Under the pieces are notes generated by a model, which was not told the DNA's origin, ran no database searches, and worked only from the letters and a program-made list of their open reading frames with translations. This document shows positions 1 through 10,515 of a stretch of 64,000 nt of DNA, in pieces (within the stretch, counting starts at the first letter, position 1; every line of letters begins with the position of its first letter). A program made the position numbers and the translations under genes. Source of the stretch: Egibacter rhizosphaerae (GTDB taxonomy: Bacteria; Actinomycetota; Nitriliruptoria; Euzebyales; Egibacteraceae); NCBI RefSeq assembly GCF_004322855.1, contig NZ_CP036402.1, positions 4,434,001-4,498,000 of the forward strand, given 5' to 3'.

Positions 1-1
1 C

Positions 2-586
2 GTCGCACGGCTCGAGGTGCTGCGAGAGGGTGAGGTCGTCGCCGCCCGCATCCCCGCACTCGACTTGCCGCAGGGGTGGCTCGCGGTCCCCGTGCGCGTC
101 GAGTGGGGCCTCGCGGAGGAACCCACCGACTGGAGCGGGAGCCTGCGCATCGACGGGGGAGCGGTCCTGCAGACCCCGTACTGGAGCCCCGAGCTCACCG
201 AGGTCGCGGACGACGCCGCCCACTGGCGGGCGTCTACCCACGCGCTCGGCGGAGGCGGGCTCTACGAGTCGCAGCGCGGCGGCGTGGAGCTGACGCTCCT
301 CGGGCCGCCGACCGCCGAGGTCGTGGTCGAGACCGCCGGGGGCCTGCTCAAGACGACCCTCGGGGAGGCTGCGGCCGGCCCGGTGGAGGGCACGCCGCAG
401 GGCAGCGGACGAATCGGCCTGCAGGCGGGTACCGGCGGGCTCACGAGCCTCGGGTCGGCGGACGCGACCCTCGACGCGACCGACGACCCCGCGGGCGGCT
501 CGACGTGGTACTACGCCCGCGCGTTCCTCGTCGACGGCGAGATGGCCTGGTCCTCGCCGGTGTGGGTCGACCCGTCGGCGGGCTGA
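2..586 (+). CDS. C-terminal fragment of a protein cut by the window edge
   Basis: The frame is already open at base 2, so the real start lies upstream; a GTG at 17 is an internal alternative. The visible 190-odd residues look like a beta-rich C-terminal region. The last 30 residues (Trp-Tyr-Tyr-Ala-Arg-Ala-Phe, then Met-Ala-Trp-Ser-Ser-Pro-Val-Trp-Val) resemble the tail of PHP/CehA-type metallohydrolases, which often end in a Tyr-Arg-x-x-x-x-Asp-Gly-x-x-Ala-Trp-Ser-Ser-Pro-Ile motif. No catalytic region is inside the window, so that assignment is a weak inference. It ends at a TGA just before a convergent small membrane-protein gene. Confidence 0.55.
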   Translation, partial: VARLEVLREGEVVAARIPALDLPQGWLAVPVRVEWGLAEEPTDWSGSLRIDGGAVLQTPYWSPELTEVADDAAHWRASTHALGGGGLYESQRGGVELTLLGPPTAEVVVETAGGLLKTTLGEAAAGPVEGTPQGSGRIGLQAGTGGLTSLGSADATLDATDDPAGGSTWYYARAFLVDGEMAWSSPVWVDPSAG

Positions 587-611
587 TCGCGGGTCGCCTT
601 CCTCGGCCCCG

Positions 612-845
612 TCAGGCCAGCAGCCGCGCGAGGATCCACGCGAAAGGGGCCGCGAGCGCCGCGCCGAGGACCATCCGCACCTTCGCGCCGCGCACCGCGG
701 CCGCGGTGGCCTCCGGGCGCGCGTCCTCGGGCTGCCCGGGAAAGCTGCCGGTCCGCCGATAGCGCAGGTAGGCGGTGCCGGTTCCCAGTAGCAGCGCGAG
801 CCCGATCGAGCCGAGGAAGATGACGAACAGCTCCAGGTAACCCAT
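612..845 (-). CDS. Small membrane protein, two predicted TM segments
   Basis: A 77-residue protein of unknown function. It has a hydrophobic helix at about residues 4-26, a basic Tyr-Leu-Arg-Tyr-Arg-Arg stretch, a polar linker, and a second hydrophobic segment at about 55-76, so both ends probably sit on the same side of the membrane. The codon bias and hydrophobic pattern favour a real gene over an antisense shadow. It converges with the partial gene to its left and lies just downstream of the SDR gene on the same strand, so co-transcription with the SDR is possible. No family was recognised. Confidence 0.55.
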   Translation of the reverse strand: MGYLELFVIFLGSIGLALLLGTGTAYLRYRRTGSFPGQPEDARPEATAAAVRGAKVRMVLGAALAAPFAWILARLLA

Positions 846-885
846 CGCGGGACAGCCTACGCGCGAGTCGGGGTTCCCTCCGGGC

Positions 886-1614
886 TCAGGTGTCCTGGGC
901 GGTCGCCGACATCGCGATCTCGCGCAGCAGCACCTCCGGTGGCTGGGCGAGGGCGTGCACGATCTGCCCGGCGACCGCCTCGGGGGAGAGGCCGAGCTCG
1001 GAGGCTCGCTCCCGCAGCCGGCGCGCGGCGTCGTGGTCGTCGCCCTCGAGCAGATCGGTCTCGACGATCCCCGGCGCGATGACGGTGACGCGGATCCCCT
1101 CCGCGTGGAGCTCCCGTCGCAGCCCCTCGCTGACGGCGTGGGCGGCGAACTTGGAGCCGCTGTAGACGCCCGCAGCGGCGTTGGGGACCCGCCGCCCCGC
1201 CTGACTCGACACGGTCACGAGGTCCCCACGGCCGGCCGACCGTAGGTGGGGCAGCGCGGCGTGCGCGACGAGCAGCAGCGCGAGGACGTTCACCTCGAGC
1301 ATCGCCCGCCAGTCGGCGACGCGCCCCTCGCCGATAAGGCTCGGGCGCATCACCCCGGCGTTGTTCACCACCGCGTCGAGGCCTCCGAGGGCGTGGGCGG
1401 CGAAGTCGACGGCCTGTACGGCCGCCGCCTCATCGGTCACGTCCGCGGGGCAGGCGACGGCGCCGATCTCGTCCGCGAGCACCTCGAGTCGCTCGGCGCG
1501 CCGGGCGACGAGTGCGACGCGCGCACCCGCCGCGGCGCACGCACGCGCTGTCGCGAGCCCGATCCCGCTGGACGCGCCGGTCACGAGCACCCGACGTCCG
1601 GTGAGTGCGCTCAA
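886..1614 (-). CDS. SDR family oxidoreductase
   Basis: A classical short-chain dehydrogenase/reductase of about 242 residues using NAD(P)(H). It shows the N-terminal cofactor motif Thr-Gly-Ala-Ser-Ser-Gly-Ile-Gly, the Asn-Asn-Ala-Gly motif near residue 86, and the catalytic Tyr-Ser-Gly-Ser-Lys near residue 153. A TTG start at 1614 is preferred over GTG at 1620 because a GAGGAG ribosome site sits six bases before the TTG but abuts the GTG. The substrate cannot be inferred. It resembles general clade-C SDRs of the YdfG/serine-dehydrogenase type. The 127-base gap upstream separates it from the DeoR gene. Confidence 0.88.
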   Translation of the reverse strand: MSALTGRRVLVTGASSGIGLATARACAAAGARVALVARRAERLEVLADEIGAVACPADVTDEAAAVQAVDFAAHALGGLDAVVNNAGVMRPSLIGEGRVADWRAMLEVNVLALLLVAHAALPHLRSAGRGDLVTVSSQAGRRVPNAAAGVYSGSKFAAHAVSEGLRRELHAEGIRVTVIAPGIVETDLLEGDDHDAARRLRERASELGLSPEAVAGQIVHALAQPPEVLLREIAMSATAQDT

Positions 1615-1748
1615 TTCCACCTCCTCGTCGCAGGATGTGCGTGCATTCTCCCACGAGGCCAGCGGCCTCCCGGTACCTCGGGCCGGGACAGTGAGCCCGG
1701 GCCGGGCTCACGGTGATCGCCGCCCGAGGAGTCGGAGCAGCGTCACCC

Positions 1749-2501
1749 TCACGTCACCTGCAGCTCCAACGCGCTGTCCACGAAGGGTGCCTGCTGGTCG
1801 GCGCGGGCGTCGTGGTTGGAGAGCACGGTCGTCCCGCTCGGCATCGGCGCCCACCACCGGTACGGCGCGGCCATGAGCTTCGACGCGTCCGCCAGCACCG
1901 TCACCCGCTGCGCGGCCTGCGCGGCGGCCTGCTTCCACGAGCTGTGCGGCAGGGAGGCGCAGTTCACCCCCCACTGCGGATGCACCCCGTCCGCGCCGAT
2001 GAAGGCGTGGTCGGGCTGCACCAGCCGCATCGCCGACTCCGCCACCGGCCCCAGCAGCGCCTGGCTGATCGACCGCACCGCGCCGCCCACCACGATCAGC
2101 TCCATGTCCTCGTGCTCGCGCAGTACGTCCAGGACGCTCAGCCCGTTCGTCAGCACCGTCAGGCCGCGGCGACCGTGCAGTTCCGAGGCCAGCCGCGCCG
2201 TCGTGGTCCCCGCGTCGAGCACCAGCATGTCGCCGTCGCGGACGCTCGCCGCCGCCGCGGCGGCCAGTTGGTGCTTGGCGTCCACGTTGCGCTCGGCCTT
2301 CTCCCGCACCGTCGGCTCGCTGCCACGCAACGGCGCGGCACCCCCGTAGGTCCGCTGTGCCTGCCCCCGCTCGACCAGCACCCGCAGATCCCGGCGGATC
2401 GTGGCCTCCGATGCCTCAAGCCGCGCGCACAGCGTGGCGACCTGGACCTCGCCCAGCGCCAGCTCCGCGAGGATCCGCTGTCGCCGCTGCTCCGCCTGCA
2501 T
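1749..2501 (-). CDS. DeoR/GlpR family transcriptional regulator
   Basis: A 250-residue repressor-type regulator. The N-terminal winged helix (residues 1-55) carries the DeoR signature Glu-Ala-Ser-Glu-Ala-Thr-Ile-Arg-Arg-Asp-Leu. The DeoRC sugar-phosphate sensing domain follows, with Asp-Ala-Gly-Thr-Thr-Thr near residue 95 and Gly-Ala-Asp-Gly-Val near residue 170. The frame stays open upstream to 2642, but ATG 2501 has a GAGAGGAG ribosome site, and the extension would run through the divergent promoter. It faces the GntP-kinase-PdxA2 operon across a 139-base gap, so it probably represses that operon and is relieved by a phosphorylated sugar acid. Confidence 0.9.
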   Translation of the reverse strand: MQAEQRRQRILAELALGEVQVATLCARLEASEATIRRDLRVLVERGQAQRTYGGAAPLRGSEPTVREKAERNVDAKHQLAAAAAASVRDGDMLVLDAGTTTARLASELHGRRGLTVLTNGLSVLDVLREHEDMELIVVGGAVRSISQALLGPVAESAMRLVQPDHAFIGADGVHPQWGVNCASLPHSSWKQAAAQAAQRVTVLADASKLMAAPYRWWAPMPSGTTVLSNHDARADQQAPFVDSALELQVT

Positions 2502-2561
2502 CGACCGCTCCTCTCCTGCGCCACGCCGGCCGCGCTCACGCCGGCCGCATCCTACGGACTC

Positions 2562-2591
2562 TTGATCGGCCCGATCACTCAGTCCTAGGAT
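2562..2591 (+). promoter_or_regulatory. Promoter of the sugar-acid operon with overlapping operator
   Basis: TTGATC (2562-2567) and TAGGAT (2586-2591) are separated by 18 bases and read toward the permease gene that starts at 2641. A perfect inverted repeat, GATCGG-C-CCGATC (2564-2576), overlaps the -35 element. That is the expected place for the divergent DeoR repressor to block transcription. The elements are seen directly; their use is inferred. Confidence 0.5.
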
Positions 2592-2640
2592 CCGACCGCT
2601 TCGTTCACGCCCCACCGAGCCGACCCCGGGAGGCGCCCGC

Positions 2641-4032
2641 ATGGAGCTTCAACCGCTGCTCGCGCTGGTGATCGGCATCGCGATCATCATCGTGCTGATC
2701 ATCCGTACCCGCATCGACGCGTTCATCGCGTTACTGCTCGCCGCGATCGCGGTCGGCCTCATCGCCGGACTGCCGATGGGCGCGACGACCGAGGCCATCG
2801 TCACCGGTTTCGGCAACACCCTCGGCAGCATCGGGATCGTGATCGGCCTTGGCGTGATGATCGGCAAGCTTCTCGAGGTCTCCGGTGGTGCCGACTCGCT
2901 CGCGAACGCGTTCCTGCGCGCCGTCGGCCGCGGCCGCGAGTCGTGGGCGATGGCCGGGACCGGCAGCGTCGTGTCCATCCCGGTGTTCTGCGACTCCGGC
3001 TACGTGATCATGCATCCGCTCGCCCGCTCGCTGTCGCGCACCGCCGGCAAGTCGTTCGTGATGCTCGCGCTGGCGCTCGGCGCCGGGATGACCATCACGC
3101 ATCACCTCGTCCCGCCCACCCCCGGGCCGCTGGCGGTCGCCGGCATCCTCGACGTCGACCTCGGGACCCTGATCGTCGCCGGGCTGCTGTTCTCCATCCC
3201 GATGGTCCCCACCGTCGTCTTCTACGCCAAGTGGATCGGCCCCAAGCTCGACGCCGAGGTCGATGCCGAGGTCCGCCGCAAGGTCGACGAGGGCGAGAGC
3301 GCGCCGACCACCGACGGGGGTGGCACCGCCACGCAGACCGAGACCCGCGCCGAGCCCACGACGACCACGACCGCAGCGCCCGGCGCGCTGCGCGCCTTCC
3401 TGCCGCTACTCGTGCCGCTGATCCTCATCGTGGGCAACACCGTGACCGAGGCGGTCGCCCCCGAGGCCGGTTTCGCCGAGGTCGCCGCCTTCCTTGGCGA
3501 CCCGGTGGTGGCGCTCATCATCGGCGCGCTGATCGCTATCTACGCGCTGGTGCCCGCGGCGACCGGCCGCAAGCAGGTGCAGAGCTGGTTGGGGGCCGGG
3601 GCCGCCTCGGCCGGCCTGATCATCCTCATCACCGGCGCCGGCGGCGCACTCGGCGAGGTGTTGCGCGAGTCCGGCGTCGGCGACGCGCTCGCCGAGGCCG
3701 TCCTCGACCTCGCGATCCCCGCCTACCTGATCCCCTTCCTCGTCGCGACGCTCGTCCGCTTCGCGCAGGGCTCGGGCACCGTCGCGATGATCACCGGGGC
3801 GTCGCTGACCGCGCCGCTGCTCGGCACCCTCGGGCTCGACCCGACCCTCGCTGCGCTCGGTATCCTCGTCGGCTCGATCTTCTTCAGCTACTACAACGAC
3901 TCCTACTTCTGGGTGGTCACCAAGTTCACGGGCCTCGAGGGGACCGCGGCGCTGAAGGGATGGAGCGGTATCACCACCGCGCTGTGGGCGGTCGGGTTCA
4001 TCTGTCTCACCATCGCCTCGTTCGTCCTGTGA
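2641..4032 (+). CDS. GntP family sugar-acid:H+ symporter
   Basis: A 463-residue inner-membrane permease of the gluconate permease family, with about 12 hydrophobic segments. Family hallmarks include Pro-Val-Phe-Cys-Asp-Ser-Gly near residue 117, His-His-Leu-Val-Pro-Pro-Thr-Pro-Gly-Pro near 155, and the C-terminal Tyr-Tyr-Asn-Asp-Ser-Tyr-Phe-Trp. A polar Thr/Glu-rich loop at about 220-250 divides the two halves. The ATG follows a GGGAGG ribosome site. It is the first gene of an operon with a four-carbon sugar-acid kinase and PdxA2, so the cargo is probably D-threonate, D-erythronate or a similar acid rather than gluconate. Confidence 0.92.
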   Translation: MELQPLLALVIGIAIIIVLIIRTRIDAFIALLLAAIAVGLIAGLPMGATTEAIVTGFGNTLGSIGIVIGLGVMIGKLLEVSGGADSLANAFLRAVGRGRESWAMAGTGSVVSIPVFCDSGYVIMHPLARSLSRTAGKSFVMLALALGAGMTITHHLVPPTPGPLAVAGILDVDLGTLIVAGLLFSIPMVPTVVFYAKWIGPKLDAEVDAEVRRKVDEGESAPTTDGGGTATQTETRAEPTTTTTAAPGALRAFLPLLVPLILIVGNTVTEAVAPEAGFAEVAAFLGDPVVALIIGALIAIYALVPAATGRKQVQSWLGAGAASAGLIILITGAGGALGEVLRESGVGDALAEAVLDLAIPAYLIPFLVATLVRFAQGSGTVAMITGASLTAPLLGTLGLDPTLAALGILVGSIFFSYYNDSYFWVVTKFTGLEGTAALKGWSGITTALWAVGFICLTIASFVL

Positions 4033-4039
4033 GCCGCCT

Positions 4040-5324
4040 TTGAGCCGCCCCATCCGCGCTCCGGTCACGATCGTCGCCGACGACCTCACCGGTGCCAACG
4101 CCGCCGCTGGAGGGTTCGCCGCCCGGGGCTGGCGCGCGGCGACGTTGCGGGGCGTTCACGCTGCCGTCGAGCCGGCCGATGTCGACGCGGTGGTCTGCGC
4201 GGTGCCCACCCGCCACCTCGCCCCGGCCGAGGCAGCGCGGCAGGTCCGCACGACCTTCGCCGCGCTGGGCCCCCGCCCGCTGGTCGGCAAGCGGATCGAC
4301 ACGACGCTGCGTGGCAACGTCGGCGCCGAGGTCGACGCCTTGCTCGCCGCGCTCACCGGCGACCCCGACGACACGCGGCCGTGCCGCGCGCTCGTCGCCC
4401 CCGCCTACCCGCGGGCCGGGCGCATCACCGTCGGAGGGCTGCACCTCGTGAACGGCGAGCCGCTGGCCAGCACCGCGGCGGCCCGTGACCCCCGCGGCCC
4501 GGTGACCACCTCCCGCGTGCACGAGGTGCTCGCCTCGGGCACCGACCGCTCCGTCGGCGCGGTGGACATCGACACCCTGCGGGCCGGCCCTGACGTGATC
4601 CGCGACGCGCTCGCCTCCACCGACGCCGAGCTCATGGTGCTCGACGCGGTCACCGATGACGACCTCGCGGCCGCGGCCGCCGGTGCCGCTCGGCTCGCCG
4701 AGGAGGTCCGCTGGGTTCCCCGTCGACCCCGGCCCCCTGGCGGTCGAGCTCGCCGAGGCGCTCGGGCTGCGACCCGCTCTGCCGCCCGCACTGGTCGTCG
4801 CCGGCAGCGTCACCGAGGTCACCCGACACCAGCTCGATCGTCTCGCCACCCGCCCGGGGACCGAGTTGGTGCGTACTTCTCCGGCCTCGCTCGACGTCGA
4901 CCGGGCCGTGGCCGAGCTGCTCGCCGCGTTCGACCGCGGCGCCCAGGTAGTCGCGCTGACCACCGCCGACGGCGACGAGCCGGTCGTCGACCTTGCCTCG
5001 GGTGAGGCCGAGCGCGTCGCGGAGTCCCTCGGCGCACTGGTCCGCGCGGTGCTCGACGCCCGGTCGATCAGCGGTGTGTACGTCACCGGCGGGGACGTCA
5101 CGGAGGCTGCCCTCGACGCCCTCGACGCGACCGCGCTGCTGCTCGAGGCGGAGATCGAGCCGCTCGCGGTGCAGGGTCGCGTCGTCGACGGACCCTGGGA
5201 CGGCGTGCCCGTCGCCACCAAGGGCGGGCTGATCGGCGGCCCCCAGACCGCCGCTGCGTGCGTGGACGCACTTCGCACCGCCGCCCGTGCGTACCCACGA
5301 ACGGAAGGAGCACCGACCCGATGA
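4040..5324 (+). pseudogene. Four-carbon acid sugar kinase (OtnK/DtnK type), frameshifted
   Basis: A DUF1537-family kinase that would phosphorylate D-threonate or D-erythronate at the 4-hydroxyl for PdxA2. The N-terminal half shows Val-Ala-Asp-Asp-Leu-Thr-Gly-Ala-Asn. The C-terminal half, in another frame, shows Asp-Pro-Gly-Pro-Leu, Val-Ala-Gly-Ser-Val-Thr, Val-Thr-Gly-Gly-Asp and Ala-Thr-Lys-Gly-Gly. The frame breaks at the CCCC run 4718-4721; removing one C restores Trp-Val-Pro-Val-Asp-Pro-Gly-Pro-Leu. The TTG start lies seven bases after the permease stop. The end overlaps the next ATG as ATGA. It is either a true mutation or a homopolymer error; the rest of both halves looks undamaged. Confidence 0.85.
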
Positions 5325-6340
5325 GCACCCCTATCGTCGCCGTGACCATGGGCGATCCCGCCGGCATCGGCCCCGAGATCGTTGCCCGCTCGCTCGCCGA
5401 CGTCGCCCCTGACGCGCCGCTGCGCCCCCTGGCGATCGGCGATGCGCCGGTGCTCCGCCACGCTGCACGGATCTGCGGCCTCGACGTCGAGGTCCGACCA
5501 ATCACCAGCGTCGAGCAGGCGCGCTTCGAGCCCGGCACCCTCGAGGTTCTCGACCTCGCCATCACCGGCGACGACCTCGCCTTCGGGGAGGTCTCGGCGG
5601 ACGCCGGGCGCAGCGCCGTCGCGGCGATCGAGACCGCCACGCGACTCGCGCTCGACGGCGAGGTCGCCGGCATCACCACCGCACCGATCAACAAGGAGGC
5701 GATCTGGGCGGCCGGCTCGTCGCACCTCGGCCACACCGAGATGCTCGGCGAGCTCACCGGCACCAGCAGGTCGGGAACCATGTTCGTGGTCGACGACCTG
5801 AAGATCTTCTTCACCACCCGCCACATGTCGCTGCGCGAGGCGATCGACCGGGTCACCGAGGACGCTGTGCGCCACGCCATCGACGAGTCGCTCACCGCTC
5901 TGCGGGTCCTCGGCCACGACGCGCCCCGCCTCGCGGTCGCCGCGCTGAATCCCCACGTCGGCGAGGGCGGGAAGTTCGGCACCGAGGAAATCGATGCCAT
6001 CGGACCCGCGTGCGAGGCCGCGCGCGCTGCCGGCCACAACGATGTCTCCGGGCCGGTCGGCGCCGACTCGGTGTTCCACCAGGGACTGCAGGGCCGCTTC
6101 GACGGGGTGCTGTCGCACTTCCACGACCAGGGGCACATCGCTGCCAAGACCTGGGACTTCGAGGGCGCCATCACCGTCACGATCGGTCTGCCGATCCTGC
6201 GCACGTCGGTTGACCACGGCACGGCGTTCGACATCGCGGGCCAGGGCGTGGCCTCGCATCGCGGGTTGCGCGCCGCCCTCGCCGCCGCCGGCCGGTTCGC
6301 CCCGTACGCCGACCGGATGCGCGAGACCTACGGTGCATGA
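5321..6340 (+). CDS. pdxA2: PdxA2-type 4-phosphoerythronate/4-phosphothreonate dehydrogenase
   Basis: A 339-residue NAD-dependent, metal-dependent oxidative decarboxylase of the PdxA family. Seen: Met-Gly-Asp-Pro-Ala-Gly-Ile-Gly-Pro-Glu at the N-terminus, His-Leu-Gly-His-Thr-Glu near 140, Thr-Thr-Arg-His-Met near 165, Leu-Asn-Pro-His-Val-Gly-Glu-Gly-Gly near 210, and the metal-site region His-Asp-Gln-Gly-His near 267. ATG 5321 has an AAGGAG ribosome site and overlaps the kinase stop, so the two are translationally coupled. Next to a sugar-acid kinase and permease, catabolism of D-threonate or D-erythronate to dihydroxyacetone phosphate (PdxA2 pathway) is more likely than pyridoxal synthesis. 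Confidence 0.9.
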   Translation: MSTPIVAVTMGDPAGIGPEIVARSLADVAPDAPLRPLAIGDAPVLRHAARICGLDVEVRPITSVEQARFEPGTLEVLDLAITGDDLAFGEVSADAGRSAVAAIETATRLALDGEVAGITTAPINKEAIWAAGSSHLGHTEMLGELTGTSRSGTMFVVDDLKIFFTTRHMSLREAIDRVTEDAVRHAIDESLTALRVLGHDAPRLAVAALNPHVGEGGKFGTEEIDAIGPACEAARAAGHNDVSGPVGADSVFHQGLQGRFDGVLSHFHDQGHIAAKTWDFEGAITVTIGLPILRTSVDHGTAFDIAGQGVASHRGLRAALAAAGRFAPYADRMRETYGA

Positions 6341-6430
6341 GCGGTCCTGAGGAAGCGTTGGGGGACGTCGGCGGCGGGCGACGTCTCGCGCAGCCCCACG
6401 TGCCGCAACCGCGTCTTAAACTGGCGCAGT

Positions 6431-6934
6431 ATGACTCTTGGCAGTGTGTGCCATCCTCGCGCCTTTCGGTACTTCCCGCGCAAGGAGGACCTCGTCGGGC
6501 TGCCCTTCGAGGACGAGGTGGAGCCCTGGGTGCGCGCGTTCCGTGAGCGCCCGGCGGGGGAGCGGTTCGACGAGGCCGTTCGCGCCGCCGCGGGCGCGCT
6601 CGGTCGCGACCACCGACGCGACCCCGAGGCGTGGCGGCGCCGCCGAGCGCTCATCGACGGCGACCCCGCGCTGCGTGAACGGCGACGTGGAGCCGCGATG
6701 GTCCGCCAGCAGCGCCTCGCCGACGCGATCGCGGCACGTCTGACGCTCGATGTCGGTGACCCGCGGGTGCCGGCGCTCGCCGCGGGCGCGCTGGCGGCTT
6801 TCGAGGTCGCCAGCGCAGCCTGGGCGCGGCGACCCGAGGCCGAGCGGACGTCCGAGCGCTACGAGGCCGAGTTGGACGCCGCCCACCGCCGCCTGGCGAG
6901 CGTGGAGGAGTGCCTCACCACGCCGGTGGGGTGA
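6431..6934 (+). CDS. TetR-like regulator lacking its DNA-binding helices
   Basis: A 167-residue ORF that begins at the very end of a TetR helix-turn-helix. The sequence Arg-Ala-Phe-Arg-Tyr-Phe-Pro-Arg-Lys-Glu-Asp-Leu-Val matches the classic Phe-Tyr-Arg-Tyr-Phe-x-x-Lys-Glu-x-Leu that closes the domain. The rest is an Arg/Ala-rich helical ligand-binding domain of MftR-like style. Only 90 bases separate it from pdxA2, too few for the missing 40 or more residues, and no ribosome site precedes the ATG. It is probably the stump of a regulator truncated by a deletion and unable to bind DNA specifically. Confidence 0.55.
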   Translation: MTLGSVCHPRAFRYFPRKEDLVGLPFEDEVEPWVRAFRERPAGERFDEAVRAAAGALGRDHRRDPEAWRRRRALIDGDPALRERRRGAAMVRQQRLADAIAARLTLDVGDPRVPALAAGALAAFEVASAAWARRPEAERTSERYEAELDAAHRRLASVEECLTTPVG

Positions 6935-7058
6935 TTGTTGAGCCGAGCGGTCACTGGCCCGCACCGAGGGCCCGCACCAGCTCTAGTTTACAGAACGTAT
7001 CTTATCGGGGTATTGGCGAAGCCGCCGGAAGCGGTGCATCCCACCTCGTTCTCCTCGG

Positions 7059-9440
<2,382 letters not shown>

Positions 9441-9446
9441 CCTGGT

Positions 9447-9857
9447 TCAGGGCCTCTCCTGGATACGGATCATGTTGCCCGCGGGGTCGCGCAGGGCGCA
9501 GTCCCGTGCGCCCCAGGGCTGGTCGGTCGGCTCCTGGACGACCTCGACGTCGGCGGCTTGCACCTGCTGGAAGGTGCTGTCGAGGTCCTTTGTGGCCAAC
9601 ATGAGGCTGGCGTAGGTGCCCTTGGCCATCATCTCGGTGATGGTGCGGCGTTCGTCGTCGGTGATGCCGGGTTCGGCGCCCGGCGGGTACAGGACGATGT
9701 TCACGTCGGGCTGATCGGGTGGGCCGACGGTGTTCCAGTGCATCCCGCCGTACTCCACCTGGTTGCGAACCTCGAAGCCGAGCGCGTCGCGGTAGAAGGC
9801 CAGGGAGGCCTCCGGGTCGTCGTGCGGCAGGAAGGTCGCGTGGATGCTGATGTCCAT
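9447..9857 (-). CDS. VOC family (glyoxalase/bleomycin-resistance fold) protein
   Basis: A 136-residue vicinal-oxygen-chelate protein. It has the paired beta-alpha-beta-beta-beta pattern, a Phe-Tyr-Arg-Asp-Ala-Leu-Gly-Phe motif near residue 25, and the C-terminal Asp-Pro-Ala-Gly-Asn typical of PhnB/glyoxalase-like members. ATG 9857 has a GAGGTG ribosome site; an in-frame GTG three codons earlier overlaps that site and was rejected. It sits between the AraC regulator and the UvrA-like ATPase on the same strand. VOC proteins in such contexts often bind or modify a drug; the ligand cannot be read from sequence. Confidence 0.88.
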   Translation of the reverse strand: MDISIHATFLPHDDPEASLAFYRDALGFEVRNQVEYGGMHWNTVGPPDQPDVNIVLYPPGAEPGITDDERRTITEMMAKGTYASLMLATKDLDSTFQQVQAADVEVVQEPTDQPWGARDCALRDPAGNMIRIQERP

Positions 9858-9899
9858 GGCGGTCACCTCACGTGGTTGGCGTCATTGGTGCCAGTCACG

Positions 9900-10373
<474 letters not shown>

Positions 10374-10391
10374 CGGGATTGCCCAGCGAGC

Positions 10392-10471
10392 GGTCGCCGA
10401 ACTCCGCGGTCGCCGAGCTCCGCGGTCGCCGAGCTCCGCGGTCGCCGAGCTCCGCGGTCGCCGAGCTCCTG
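10392..10471. repeat. Five tandem copies of a 16-bp unit
   Basis: GGTCGCCGAGCTCCGC is repeated five times without spacing; the first copy has one change and the last diverges at its 3' end. The array lies in the 142-base gap between the DUF4870 gene and the AraC gene. GAGCTC within each unit is palindromic. The lack of spacers excludes CRISPR. It could bind a regulator or be slippage-expanded DNA. Confidence 0.9.
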
Positions 10472-10515
10472 CGACCGTCGCCTTCTCCTGCGCTGGAGCG
10501 CGCTCGAGCGGTTGC

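Noticed and set aside
4007-6259. Long minus-strand open frame opposite the kinase and pdxA2
   Set aside because: It is antisense to well-supported genes, is rich in Arg/Gly/Asp typical of GC-driven shadow frames, and has no family motif.
10392-10471. CRISPR array
   Set aside because: The 16-bp units abut each other with no spacers.
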